This document shows, piece after piece, positions 15,917 to 24,548 of a DNA stretch of 64,000 nt (positions are counted from its first letter, which is position 1; every line of letters begins with the position of its first letter). The DNA is from Microbacterium sp. LWO12-1.2 (GTDB taxonomy: Bacteria; Actinomycetota; Actinomycetes; Actinomycetales; Microbacteriaceae): positions 3,534,001 through 3,598,000 of the forward strand of contig NZ_JBEGII010000001.1 of NCBI RefSeq assembly GCF_040675875.1, given 5' to 3'. The position numbers and the translations under genes were made by a program. The notes beneath the pieces were generated by a model. The model ran no database searches and was not told the DNA's origin. It saw only the letters and a program-made list of their open reading frames with translations.

Positions 15917-17038
15917 ATGAGTTGGGATCCGGAAGCGCCGTACAACCAGTTGCCGCTGTTGCCTCCGCGCGCAGACTACGAGACCAAGCCCATTCTCAAG
16001 GCGGCGATCCGCGCTCGCAGTGCGCTCGCCGCTATGGACGAGGCGACGAAGCGTATGCCGAACCCCATGGTTCTCGTGAACTCGCTCTCGTTGCTGGAAG
16101 CGCAGGCGAGCTCCGAGATCGAGAACATCGTCACGACGACCGATGAGCTGTTCCGTTTCGCCCAGGAAGCCTCGGATGCCGCCAGCGCTGACACCAAGGA
16201 GACGCTGCGATACCGTGCCGCACTGTTCAGCGGGATGGCAGCGATCGCGGATCGACCGATCTCGATCAACACCGCGATCGACGTATGCACGAACATTCAC
16301 CGGCGGGACATGGGGGTTCGCCGCCTGCCCGGAACCTATATCGGTAGCGAGAAGACCCGCAGGGCGATCTACACTCCGCCCGTGGGTGAGAGCGTCATCC
16401 TCGAGAAGCTCGGCAACTGGGTGGAGTTCGTGCACACCGACGCGGACATCGATCCGCTTGTCGTGATGGCGATCTCGCACTATCAGTTCGAGGCGATCCA
16501 CCCGTTCGCGGACGGCAACGGTCGAACAGGGCGCATTTTGAATGTGCTCCAGCTCGTCGAGGCCGAGCTTCTTCGTGAACCCATCCTCTACCTCTCGCGC
16601 TACATCATCCAGAACAAGGATGAGTACTACCGGTTGCTCCTTGCTGTGACGGCAACCGAATCGTGGGAGGAATGGATCCTCTTCATCCTCCGTGGAATCG
16701 AGGAGACGGCGGCGCGGACCTTACTCAAGATCGATCGCATCCAAGAGCTCCAGAAGGAGATGCGAGTCGAGATCAAACAGCTCACCACTGCCGGGAGCAA
16801 CTCAGATCTGATCGATGTGCTCTTCGAGCATCCTTATGCGCGGATCAGTAACGTCATCGAACGCTGTGGCGTCTCGCGACCGACAGCGACGATGTGGTTG
16901 AACGCCTTGACCGACGCCGGCAATCTGGTCGACCTCAAGGTCGGTCGGGAACGCCTCTTCATCAATCAGCGCTTCATGCGAATTCTGTCGACGGATGATC
17001 GGCTTCCTGCGGACCGTCGGGAGCAGACCCTGTTCTGA
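15917..17038 (+). CDS. Fic family protein (AMP-transferase type) with C-terminal winged helix
   Basis: The 373-residue product has a Fic N-terminal domain (MSWDPEAPYNQLPLLPP) and the catalytic loop HPFADGNGRTGR beginning at His 195. It also has a C-terminal HTH (FEHPYARISNVIERCGVSRPTATMWLNAL). An S/T-x3-E-N type inhibitory motif (SSEIEN, residues 65-70) precedes the core, as in class II self-inhibited Fic proteins. All catalytic residues appear present, so it may AMPylate a host protein. I prefer ATG 15917 because the earlier ATG at 15890 lies inside the 63-bp dyad. The HTH could bind that dyad for autoregulation; this is inference. Confidence 0.9.
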   Translation: MSWDPEAPYNQLPLLPPRADYETKPILKAAIRARSALAAMDEATKRMPNPMVLVNSLSLLEAQASSEIENIVTTTDELFRFAQEASDAASADTKETLRYRAALFSGMAAIADRPISINTAIDVCTNIHRRDMGVRRLPGTYIGSEKTRRAIYTPPVGESVILEKLGNWVEFVHTDADIDPLVVMAISHYQFEAIHPFADGNGRTGRILNVLQLVEAELLREPILYLSRYIIQNKDEYYRLLLAVTATESWEEWILFILRGIEETAARTLLKIDRIQELQKEMRVEIKQLTTAGSNSDLIDVLFEHPYARISNVIERCGVSRPTATMWLNALTDAGNLVDLKVGRERLFINQRFMRILSTDDRLPADRREQTLF

Positions 17039-17087
17039 AGGCGGCGGGGGTTCAGGCGCCTGACTGGTAGCCGAGCGCTCGCTCGCG

Positions 17088-17414
17088 TCAGCCCTTCGTC
17101 TTGCGCCGGGCCGCGGATCGTGGGGGATTCGCGCGCAGGTGTCCGCTGACCTGTGTCATGACCCGCGCCAACACCTCGACATCGTCCTCGGCCAGCGACT
17201 CGAACAGCAGGCTTCTGACGGCCTCGATGTGTCCGGGGAAGACCTTCGCGAGCACCTCGCGTCCCTCTGCGGTGATCGAGACGATCGTGCTCCGCTCATC
17301 CTCCGGCGAGGGCGCCCTCGTGACGAGCCCGCGTTCCTCGAGCGATTGCGCCTGGTAGGTCAGCCCGCTGCGGCTGTAGACGACGCCGTCCGCAAGATCG
17401 GTCATCCGTTGCCG
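17088..17414 (-). pseudogene. MarR family regulator missing its N-terminus
   Basis: The encoded GRQRMTDLADGVVYSRSGLTYQAQSLEERGLVTR segment is the central wing/HTH part of a MarR regulator, followed by the normal C-terminal helices and a basic tail. About 45-55 N-terminal residues are missing. Upstream of the GRQRM segment the frame runs antisense into the neighbouring oxidoreductase gene, beginning near 17415. The first helix needed for dimerisation is therefore absent, so the protein is probably inactive. A short in-frame extension from 17456 exists but is antisense sequence of the neighbour. Confidence 0.8.
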
Positions 17415-17415
17415 G

Positions 17416-18315
17416 CCACCGGAGGTACTCCGCCTCGAAGACATCCCGCAGCCCACTCCCGCGGCGGGTCAGGTGCGGATCAGAGTGGTGGCATCCGCGT
17501 TCAGCGCCGCCGACAACGGAATGCGGGCGGGCTTTCTGCCGATCCCCGTGGTGCTCCCGCACATCCCCGGCTACGACGTCTCGGGGACCATCGACGCGAT
17601 CGGCGATGGTGTCGACGGTTTCGCGGTCGGCGACGCCGCGGTCGGCTTCCTGCCCATGGCGGAGGATGGCGGAGCCGCCGAGTACGTCATCGCCCCGGCG
17701 GACGCCGTGGTCGCGGCCCCGACCAGCGTTCCCCTCGCCGACGCGGCGGCACTTCCCTCCGTGGCTCTGACCGCCCGGCAGGCGCTCTTCGACGACGGCG
17801 GCCTCGAAGCGGGCCAGCGGGTGCTCATCGTCGGCGCCGGTGGGGTCGTCGGAAAGTACGCGATCGCCCTCGCGAAGCGGGCGGGCGCCCACGTCATCGC
17901 GACGGCCAGCCCGCGCAGCGCAGGTGACGTGCGCGCGGCAGGCGCCGACGAGATCATCCACCACACGACGACACCCGTGCTGGATGCCGTGTCAGAACCC
18001 GTGGACCTGCTCCTCAACCTCGCCCCGATCGAACCGGAGGAGTTCACCGCGCTGGTCGCCCTCGTCCGCGACGGCGAGGTCGTCGTGAGTACCACCGCCT
18101 GGATGCCCGCACCTGACGACGCCGACCGGGGCGTGCGATCTGTGGTGGTGTTCGTGCGCAGCGACGCGGAGCGGCTGCGTGAACTCGTCGCGCTCGTCGA
18201 CAGCGGCGAGCTGCACCTCGAGGTCACGCGGCGCATCCCGCTCGCGGAGCTGCCCGCCCTCCACGCCGAGGCTGCTGCAGGGCCGATCTCGGGCAAGGTC
18301 ATCGTCATCCCGTGA
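17416..18315 (+). pseudogene. NAD(P)H quinone oxidoreductase-like MDR gene missing its 5' end
   Basis: Translation from 17416 reads PPEVLRLEDIPQPTPAAGQV and continues as a normal zinc-independent MDR oxidoreductase, including the Rossmann motif VLIVGAGGVVGKYAIALAKRAG and the C-terminal GPISGKVIVIP. Only the first ~10-12 residues (typically MRAVRFHEYG) are missing, along with any start codon. The only usable start is GTG 17473, which removes the first beta strands. The break coincides exactly with the truncation of the divergent MarR gene, so a single deletion has removed both 5' ends and the shared promoter. Residual expression from GTG 17473 cannot be excluded. Confidence 0.8.
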
Positions 18316-18417
18316 TGCGGGGATCGGGGACGCGGAGGCCGGCTCGCGTGGAAGGGGCTGGCCTCCACCGGCGGGGAGACCGGCCGCCCCGCCGAACCTC
18401 CCCGCTACCCTTTCCCC

Positions 18418-19575
18418 ATGCCCTCATCGCTCGACTGGAAGGCGCTCGACGCCCACCTTCTCGCCGTTCTCCTCGGCGCGGTGCGCGCGCATCATGACGA
18501 GCATCCGGAGCATCGCATCTACGCCGCAGCGTTCCACAACTTCTATGCGGAGACGGGCGGAGTGATCGCCTGGCCGTCGCTTGCGATCGCCACCGAGGAA
18601 GACCTGCAGGCGCTCGCCGCGGGTTCGAGTTTCAGCGAAGACGACCTGCGGTGGAGTCCGGCCGATTGGACCACGCAGCTCGATCCTTCGAACGCGGATG
18701 ACGCATGGGCGGCCGAGGTGGAGCGCGCTGCCGGCCGTCGCGACGACCTGCACTGGAACGCCCAGTACGACCGCTTCCTGCGCGCGTTCGCGCGAGCGGC
18801 GAAGAAGGCGCGCCCTCTCCTCGTCGCAGAGAACGCTGTGGAGAAGGACTTCATCGCCGTCGCGATGGACGAAGCCTGGGACCTTGTGCCGCTGAGCCTC
18901 ACTCCCACGCAGGTGCGGCGACACTTCCCTGAGCTCGACGAAGAAGCGCAGGAGCTCGCGCGGCTGGATTCCTTGCCTGCGGCGCAGCGCGCGGAGGAGC
19001 TCGCCGACATCCTCGACGCCGACACCTGCGGCCCTGTCTCAGCGGAGGTGGCGATGGGGCTCCTCACCGGGCTCGGAGCGGATGCTGTCGGCGTCGCCGT
19101 TGCGCGGATCGCACGCTCCCGCGACCGGTGGAGGTACGCGAAGCTCCTGGCCGACCTGGGCGTGCCGTCGCCCGAGGCGATCGATGCTCTGGTCGACGTT
19201 CTTCGCGGAACGCGTCTCTCGGAACCCGATCGCGCGTGGGCGGGCGCTGCGCTCGCGCGGCTCGGGCGCCTCGATCTCGTGCTGGTGGATCGCGAGCGCG
19301 TCCCGCGGGCAGTGCTGCGCCGGGCGCTCGCGGCGCCGTACACGTCATTCCGCGACCACGCGGCGATCCATCCTCCGCTTGACTACGCCCCGCTCGAGAG
19401 GGCACTGTCTGCCGACCTCGCCCTCGCGGACGAGATGCTCGACGAGCTGTCGCCCGGCAGCGGATACTGCACCCTCGAACCCGACGAGGTCGACACGGCG
19501 CGCGATGCGCTGACCTCGCCCTTCGAGGTGGTCCGCCGGCACGCGGCGTTCATCCTCGACGACGCCGGACATTGA
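18418..19575 (+). CDS. DUF4303-like protein with HEAT-like repeats
   Basis: The 385-residue protein starts MPSSLDWKALDAHLLAVLLG and its first ~170 residues (HRIYAAAFHNFYAETGGVIA, TEEDLQALA) resemble the DUF4303 family, which has no known function. The remaining part is helical, with repeated leucine- and arginine-rich segments (LVDVLRGTRLSEPDRAWAGAALARLG, VVRRHAAFILDD) typical of HEAT/armadillo-like repeats. It has no signal peptide and is likely cytosolic. It stands as a single gene between the truncated oxidoreductase and a small membrane protein. Function unknown. Confidence 0.7.
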   Translation: MPSSLDWKALDAHLLAVLLGAVRAHHDEHPEHRIYAAAFHNFYAETGGVIAWPSLAIATEEDLQALAAGSSFSEDDLRWSPADWTTQLDPSNADDAWAAEVERAAGRRDDLHWNAQYDRFLRAFARAAKKARPLLVAENAVEKDFIAVAMDEAWDLVPLSLTPTQVRRHFPELDEEAQELARLDSLPAAQRAEELADILDADTCGPVSAEVAMGLLTGLGADAVGVAVARIARSRDRWRYAKLLADLGVPSPEAIDALVDVLRGTRLSEPDRAWAGAALARLGRLDLVLVDRERVPRAVLRRALAAPYTSFRDHAAIHPPLDYAPLERALSADLALADEMLDELSPGSGYCTLEPDEVDTARDALTSPFEVVRRHAAFILDDAGH

Positions 19576-19642
19576 ACGGCACCCCTTCCGCCCCGACAGC
19601 ACCTGCGCCATGATGAGACGACCGACCTCCAAGGAGACCGTC

Positions 19643-20155
19643 TTGTCACTCGCGCAGACCCCGCCGCAGCCCACAGCTGTCGCCGGACTTGCCGGCGTCG
19701 CAGTGATCGCGAGGATCCGACGGGTGCTGATCGTCGCGGTGATCGCGGCCATGATCTACCCGACCTTGATGGTCGCCAGCGTCTGGCACTGCCCTGGTGG
19801 CGTGGACGGAAACGGCGGCTTCATCGATGCGTCCGGCCGACCGGTGGACGAGGCTCTTCCGTGCGTCCAGTTGACGCTCGGCCCCAGCCCGCTGGTCTAT
19901 TTCGGCATCACGTTGATCGTCCTGCTCGCTATCGGCCGCGTGTTGCGGGCGCGCGACGAACCCACTGCCCTGCGCACCCTGGACCGCGCAGCCATCGGCG
20001 TCGCCGGGCTCGTGGTCGTCGCTGTCATCGTCTCGGTGGTGTGGTTCCGGATGATCCCGCTCGAGGGCTTCTCCTCAGAATCCTGGTCCGTGTTCAGCCC
20101 GTTCCCCTTCGGCGTCATCAGCGTCGAGGTCACACCGATGACCGAGTCCTCTTAG
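19643..20155 (+). CDS. Membrane protein of unknown function
   Basis: The 170-residue product has three hydrophobic segments: VLIVAVIAAMIYPTLMVASVW, PLVYFGITLIVLLAIGRVL and AAIGVAGLVVVAVIVSVVWF. A loop between the first two contains two cysteines (WHCPGGVDGNGG ... LPCVQL) that could form a disulfide outside the cell. The start is TTG 19643, chosen because AAGGAG (19631-19636) lies six bases upstream; an ATG 33 bases earlier lacks a ribosome site. Its stop overlaps the stop region of the convergent gene. Confidence 0.75.
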   Translation: MSLAQTPPQPTAVAGLAGVAVIARIRRVLIVAVIAAMIYPTLMVASVWHCPGGVDGNGGFIDASGRPVDEALPCVQLTLGPSPLVYFGITLIVLLAIGRVLRARDEPTALRTLDRAAIGVAGLVVVAVIVSVVWFRMIPLEGFSSESWSVFSPFPFGVISVEVTPMTESS

Positions 20156-21216
20156 CGCGAGCCCGAGAACAGCCCGCGCCAGAAGCCACGTTCCGACGCC
20201 GCTGCCGCCCGTTCGGCCTCCCACGCTTCACGCGTCGCAGAGTGCCGGCGGGCGACGCGGTGCAGGTGCCTGTCGGTGAGCGAGATCTCGATGCGGCGCA
20301 GCATCCGGCGGGGATAGATGCGGATGGGGCCCCAGAGCGCGAGCGTATGCGCGGCGGTGACCGCGAGGATCAGCCATCCGATGGGGGCAGATCGGGTGTT
20401 CGAGAAGATGAACGCGCCGGCGAAGGCGATGCTGGTGAACCATCCCAAGACTGCGCCGGTGATTCCGAGCCAGGCCCTGATCTGCGTCGATTCCGACTTG
20501 TCGGCGGTGCTCAACCACGCGAATGAGAGGATCACCGACCCGTAGCTCGTGACGATCGAGAGGAAGATCCATTCGCCGGTGAAGGCGACGCTCGAGTCCC
20601 AGATCCACGAGGCGAGTAGCGAGCTGAGCACCGATTGCACGATGGCCGGCACGAGGAACAGGATGATGACGAACGGCCAGATCGGCCCGCGCGCATCATC
20701 TCTCCATCGTTGCCCGAGCGCATCCGCCGCCCAGGATGAGCGCATCCGCAGATCCTTCTCTGCATCTCGGAACCGTTCTTCCGTCGAGATCTCGGCCGGG
20801 GGCGCGAGACGCTCGGCGAGCACGAAGGTCACGAACCCGAGCAGCACTGCGAAGAGCACGGTTGCGAGGCTCTCCGGCGCGACGGCGATGATCACGACGG
20901 CGAAACTGAGGATGAATGCCAGTGCGACGCGCACCGCCCAGGCGATCAGGCGCGCGGCCTCTTCGCCCTCGCTGTCGTCGCGTGCGATGCGCAGACCGCT
21001 CAGCACGCTGACCAGAGAGGTGAAGATCAGCAGCTCCGGGGCATACATCGGCTTCACGAAGCGTCCCAAGAACTCCCATGCGTCGGATGCCGGGATGCTC
21101 ACAGGAGACAGGCTCGCGATGGAGACGAACAGGATGACCGCCAGGTTCCCCAGGAGGGCGAGGAAGAACCAGGTCAGGCTGCGGCGGAAGAGCGAGGGTG
21201 TGGCGCTGGTGGACAT
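20152..21216 (-). CDS. Polytopic membrane protein of unknown function
   Basis: This 354-residue protein has about eight hydrophobic segments (for example FFLALLGNLAVILFVSIASL, AFILSFAVVIIAVA, GWLILAVTAAHTLALWGPI) and a soluble, positively charged C-terminal tail of about 60 residues rich in Arg and Ala that looks coiled. A charged cytoplasmic loop lies in the middle (EISTEERFRDAEKDLRMR). I recognise no family. It converges with the preceding small membrane protein gene, overlapping by a few bases. Confidence 0.75.
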   Translation of the reverse strand: MSTSATPSLFRRSLTWFFLALLGNLAVILFVSIASLSPVSIPASDAWEFLGRFVKPMYAPELLIFTSLVSVLSGLRIARDDSEGEEAARLIAWAVRVALAFILSFAVVIIAVAPESLATVLFAVLLGFVTFVLAERLAPPAEISTEERFRDAEKDLRMRSSWAADALGQRWRDDARGPIWPFVIILFLVPAIVQSVLSSLLASWIWDSSVAFTGEWIFLSIVTSYGSVILSFAWLSTADKSESTQIRAWLGITGAVLGWFTSIAFAGAFIFSNTRSAPIGWLILAVTAAHTLALWGPIRIYPRRMLRRIEISLTDRHLHRVARRHSATREAWEAERAAAASERGFWRGLFSGSR

Positions 21217-21299
21217 ACTTGTGGAGTACCAGGGTGCTCCGACATCCTGGCCCGTTTTCCCCGCTGCGCCCGTGGGAATCCCCTAGGGCAAGGGGCCAT

Positions 21300-22598
21300 C
21301 TACCGCCCCGCGCGCACCCGTAGTCCGAACGCGATCCCCGCGAGCGCGATCACCACGACGCCGTATCCGATGCACACGGCCTTGAGCCCGACGACGCCCA
21401 CGAGCGCTCCCGCGATCACGGCCGGAACGCCGAAGGCCAGGTACGCGAGCAGATAGATGACGGCGAAGGTGTCCGCGCGCTGGGTGGCCGGGATGCGGGG
21501 TGCGAGCGAGCCGACCACTCCCGAGAAGGCGGTGCCGAACCCCATACCGGTGACGGCAGCGGCGACGAGGTAGAACGGTAGCGATCCCACGCTCAGCGCG
21601 ATGAGCGACAGCAGTGTGCCGACCGCCAGGGCCGAGGTGCCGAACAGCACCATCGAACGGGCGGGGATCTTCCGCAGCACGAACGCGGTGATGGCGCCGA
21701 CTCCGGCGAGCAGCACGACGCCGAGTCCCTGCCAGATGTGGGCCGTGCCGCCGAGCTCGCCGCGCACGATGTTGGCGCCGAGCGACAGGAACAGTCCGCC
21801 GGTGGCCCAGCCCGCGATCACGGCGGGGGCTCCGCGCCAGAAGTCCGCGCGGATCTCCTGCGGGATCGACAGGCGGAAGCTCAGCGATGCCCACACCCCG
21901 GGCTTGCGCGGTGCGGTCTCGGGGATGAGGAAGAAGAGTGCCGCGAGCACGACGTACGCGGAACTCAGCGGCGCGAACACGTCGAGCAGTGCCTCGCCGC
22001 TGACGTCGAGCAGCACAGCCGAGGCCAGGGCGCCGAGCGCGAGTCCGATGCCGGGACTCAGCGCATTCCACAGTGCCGCGACTCCGGGACGTCCGCCGGG
22101 CGCGAAGTCGAGCACCGTCGCCGAGAGCGCCGAGATCAGCAGACCGCTCGCGATGCCCTGCAGGATGCGGGCGAGGAACAGCACGGCGACGGCATCCGCG
22201 TGCCAGAACAGGAACATGCTCCCCGCCAGCAGCAGGAATCCGACGATCGCGACCGGGCGACGGCCGATGTGGTCCGAGAGCGAACCGGCGGTGAGGAGGG
22301 TGAGCAGCAGCGCCACGGCGTAGACCGCGAACACGGCGCTGATGACGATCGCGTCGAACCCGATGTCCTGCGCGAGCACCGGATAGAACGGCGACGGCGC
22401 ACTCGCCCCGACCATCATCAGGATCTGCGCCACGATCGCCAGCACGAACCCGAATCTCCGCCGCTGGCCCCCTCGCTGGGTCCCTGAGCCTGTCGAAGGG
22501 CCCTGATCCGCAGTGGGTCCCTGATCCGCGGTGGGTCCCTGATCCTGTCGAAGGGTCGCGGATGCCGTCGGCACGACGATCGGTGCGGTACTGGTCAT
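21300..22598 (-). CDS. MFS transporter
   Basis: The 432-residue protein is a 12-helix major facilitator with the loop 2-3 motif GSLSDHIGRRPVAIVGFLLL and the drug-exporter-like segment ARILQGIASGLLISALSATV. A low-complexity N-terminal tail of about 35 residues (QDQGPTADQGPTADQGPSTG) precedes the first helix and is encoded by a repeat described separately. The start MTSTAPIVV has AGGAG just upstream. It is divergent from an ArsR-type gene, with two matched operators in the gap, so its expression is probably repressed by that regulator. Substrate unknown; efflux is plausible. Confidence 0.9.
   Translation of the reverse strand: MTSTAPIVVPTASATLRQDQGPTADQGPTADQGPSTGSGTQRGGQRRRFGFVLAIVAQILMMVGASAPSPFYPVLAQDIGFDAIVISAVFAVYAVALLLTLLTAGSLSDHIGRRPVAIVGFLLLAGSMFLFWHADAVAVLFLARILQGIASGLLISALSATVLDFAPGGRPGVAALWNALSPGIGLALGALASAVLLDVSGEALLDVFAPLSSAYVVLAALFFLIPETAPRKPGVWASLSFRLSIPQEIRADFWRGAPAVIAGWATGGLFLSLGANIVRGELGGTAHIWQGLGVVLLAGVGAITAFVLRKIPARSMVLFGTSALAVGTLLSLIALSVGSLPFYLVAAAVTGMGFGTAFSGVVGSLAPRIPATQRADTFAVIYLLAYLAFGVPAVIAGALVGVVGLKAVCIGYGVVVIALAGIAFGLRVRAGR
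22478..22556. repeat. Intragenic repeat related to CCCTTCGAC-N-GGCTCAGGGACCC
   Basis: On the minus strand three units of 18 bp (GATCAGGGACCCACYGCG-like) run into a 25-bp element, CCCTTCGAC-A-GGCTCAGGGACCCAG, matching the one in the ABC1 kinase gene at 37652-37676 except for one base. Here it lies in frame in the MFS N-terminal tail and encodes GPSTGSGTQ. It looks like a dispersed actinobacterial repeat that has inserted and partly amplified. Confidence 0.7.
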
Positions 22599-22612
22599 GG
22601 GGCTCCTCATAA

Positions 22613-22679
22613 GGTTCGAGAATCATCGAACTATCGGAGCGTACTCGCCATCCGTCAATTGTTCAACTATTATCGAACC
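22613..22679. promoter_or_regulatory. Pair of matched operators between MFS and ArsR genes
   Basis: Two sites in inverted orientation occupy 22613-22631 and 22661-22679. They share the pattern GGTTCGA-N-AAT-NN-T-N-GAAC. The left site is itself a dyad (GTTCG-N8-CGAAC). The right site ends one base before the ArsR start codon, leaving no room for a ribosome site. This suggests a leaderless transcript and tight autoregulation together with the divergent MFS gene. Confidence 0.7.
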
Positions 22680-22985
22680 ATGCCTGGCGATCTTCCGCAT
22701 CCGGAGCGCTCCGAGATCCAGCTGACAGACGTGCTCTTCGCGCTCAGCGACCCCGAGCGCCTCGCCATCACGCGCCAGCTCGCCGACGGCCCGCTCGACA
22801 TGGCCGCCTGCCACGCCACCGACCCGAACCTTCCCAAGTCGACCAAGTCGCACTTCATGAAGGTGCTGCGCGAGGCCGGAGTCATCCGTAATGAGCCCAA
22901 TGGCCGCCGACGGATGCTGACGCTCCGCCGTGACGACCTCGATGCGCTGTTCCCGGGACTGCTGGAGTCGGTGCTCCGGAACTAG
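22680..22985 (+). CDS. ArsR-type winged-helix regulator
   Basis: The 101-residue protein MPGDLPHPERSEIQLTDVLF ... ALSDPERLAITRQLADGPLDMAACH ... KSTKSHFMKVLREAGVIRNEPNGRRRMLTLRRDDL is an ArsR-family winged helix with the recognition helix around KSTKSHFMKVL. There are no clear metal-binding cysteine pairs, so it probably senses an organic ligand or oxidant. ATG 22680 directly follows an operator; the frame extends to a TTG at 22659 inside that operator, which is less likely. It is expected to repress the divergent MFS exporter gene. Confidence 0.88.
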   Translation: MPGDLPHPERSEIQLTDVLFALSDPERLAITRQLADGPLDMAACHATDPNLPKSTKSHFMKVLREAGVIRNEPNGRRRMLTLRRDDLDALFPGLLESVLRN

Positions 22986-23072
22986 CTGCCCCAACCAAGC
23001 TCCAACCAGACTTGACGTCACTGCACCGGCCCCCGGGCTCCCGCCGCGGCATGCTGAAGTATCGGAATACAT

Positions 23073-23088
23073 TCGAACAAAGCTACGA
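23073..23088 (+). promoter_or_regulatory. SOS (LexA) box-like site before the DUF222-HNH gene
   Basis: TCGAAC-AAAG-CTACGA agrees with the actinobacterial LexA consensus TCGAAC-N4-GTTCGA in all six bases of the left half and four of six in the right. A TAAAAT -10-like hexamer lies at 23108-23113, only a few bases before the ATG at 23119, so the transcript may be leaderless. Some 13E12-family genes in mycobacteria belong to the LexA regulon, which supports this reading. Confidence 0.5.
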
Positions 23089-23118
23089 ATAAGGTCCTTC
23101 TCCGCGGTAAAATCGAGC

Positions 23119-24462
23119 ATGCCCAAACTCCACGCTCTGCACGACGCGGTCCTCCGCCTCGATGCCGCGTGGGCGGATGCCGATGGCACGCTCGACCTGA
23201 CGCGGAATCAGCTCATCGGGGTCCACGAGGCGATCGGTGCGCTGCAGCGCCAGTTGGATGCCGTGCACGCCGAGGTGGCTGCGGGCATCGCGCGGGAGTC
23301 TCGTCCTGAACTCGGCACCGATGGCCTGGCCAAGCAGCGGGGGTACCGTTCGCCGGCCACACTCATCGCCGCGACCGTGGGAATCTCAACCGGCGACGCC
23401 GCACGACTGGTTGCGGTGGGCGAGGCGACGGCTCCGCGCAGCGACCTTCTGGGCGCACGCCTGCCCGCCAGGTATCCCGCCGTGCGCGCGGCGCTCGAGT
23501 CGGGGATGATCGGCGTCCAGGCTGCCGCCTTGATCGTCGCGCTCCTCGATCGATGCCGCGTCGCGGCCGGCGCGGAGCGCATCGCAGTGGGGGAGCGGAT
23601 GCTGGCAGAAGCCGCCCCCGGCCTTTCGCTCGACGACCTTCGCAAGCTCATCGTGCGAGCGGAAGCGTGGCTCGATCCGGATGGTGTCGAACCGCGCGGC
23701 GAGGAGCAGCGCAGCGCCCGTTCGCTCAGGATGTTCGAGCGCAACGGCATGCTGCACCTCGACGCGAAGCTCGATGTCGAGACCGCCGCTCCGATCGTCG
23801 CTGCCATCCGCGGATACGTCACTGCGGCATTCGCGGCACGCGCAGAAGCTCCTGATCCCGAATCGCCGGATGCTGATCGCCGCACGGTCGCCATGATCCA
23901 GGCTGATGGCCTTGCTGTCTTCTGCGCCCACGCGCTCGGCTGCAAGGCCGAGCGACTCCCGCTGGCCGGTGCGACGGTCATCGTCCGCATCGGCCTCGAT
24001 GAACTGCAGTCCGGAGCGGGTTCCGCGGCGATCGACGGCATCGACCAGCCCATCAGCGTCGCGGCGGCCCGCCGGATGGCGGCCGGAGGTGGCGTGATCC
24101 CCTGTGTGCTCGGCGGTGAGAGCGAGATCCTCGACTGGGGCCGTGAGAAGCGGCTCTTCACCAGGGGGCAACGGCGCGCGCTCGTCGAACGCGACGGGGG
24201 ATGTGCGATGTGCGGGCTGCCGCCTGAGATGACCAAAGCGCATCACATTCGATGGTGGAAGCGAGATCACGGACCGACAGATCTTTCGAACGGCGTTCTG
24301 CTCTGCGAGACGTGTCACCATCGCATCCATGACAACGGCTGGGAGATCCGCATCGACGGTGCAGGTGTCGCCGCGAGGGTCTGGTTCGTGCCGCCCCGGT
24401 ACGTCGATCCCGCGCGAACGCCACGGCTGGGCGGTCGCGCCCGCTTCGACATCGCCGCGTGA
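23119..24462 (+). CDS. DUF222 and HNH endonuclease domain protein (13E12 repeat family)
   Basis: The 447-residue product has the DUF222 domain (residues ~30-300, for example GYRSPATLIAATVGISTGDAARL) and a C-terminal HNH nuclease: CAMCGLPPEMTKAHHIRWWKR ... NGVLLCETCHHRIHDNGW, with the two CxxC pairs and the HH dyad intact. This family is highly expanded in actinobacteria and some members are associated with mobile or selfish elements. ATG 23119 follows a TAAAAT promoter-like hexamer by a few bases with no ribosome site. Nuclease activity is likely from the motifs; the biological role is unproven, possibly DNA-damage linked. Confidence 0.9.
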   Translation: MPKLHALHDAVLRLDAAWADADGTLDLTRNQLIGVHEAIGALQRQLDAVHAEVAAGIARESRPELGTDGLAKQRGYRSPATLIAATVGISTGDAARLVAVGEATAPRSDLLGARLPARYPAVRAALESGMIGVQAAALIVALLDRCRVAAGAERIAVGERMLAEAAPGLSLDDLRKLIVRAEAWLDPDGVEPRGEEQRSARSLRMFERNGMLHLDAKLDVETAAPIVAAIRGYVTAAFAARAEAPDPESPDADRRTVAMIQADGLAVFCAHALGCKAERLPLAGATVIVRIGLDELQSGAGSAAIDGIDQPISVAAARRMAAGGGVIPCVLGGESEILDWGREKRLFTRGQRRALVERDGGCAMCGLPPEMTKAHHIRWWKRDHGPTDLSNGVLLCETCHHRIHDNGWEIRIDGAGVAARVWFVPPRYVDPARTPRLGGRARFDIAA

Positions 24463-24548
24463 CCGCGTGGCGCATGGCCGTGTGACCGCGTCGCTTCGAG
24501 AGGCAGTCGGAGTGCTCCGCTCTACGTGGAAGGGGGCGGTGACTCAAT

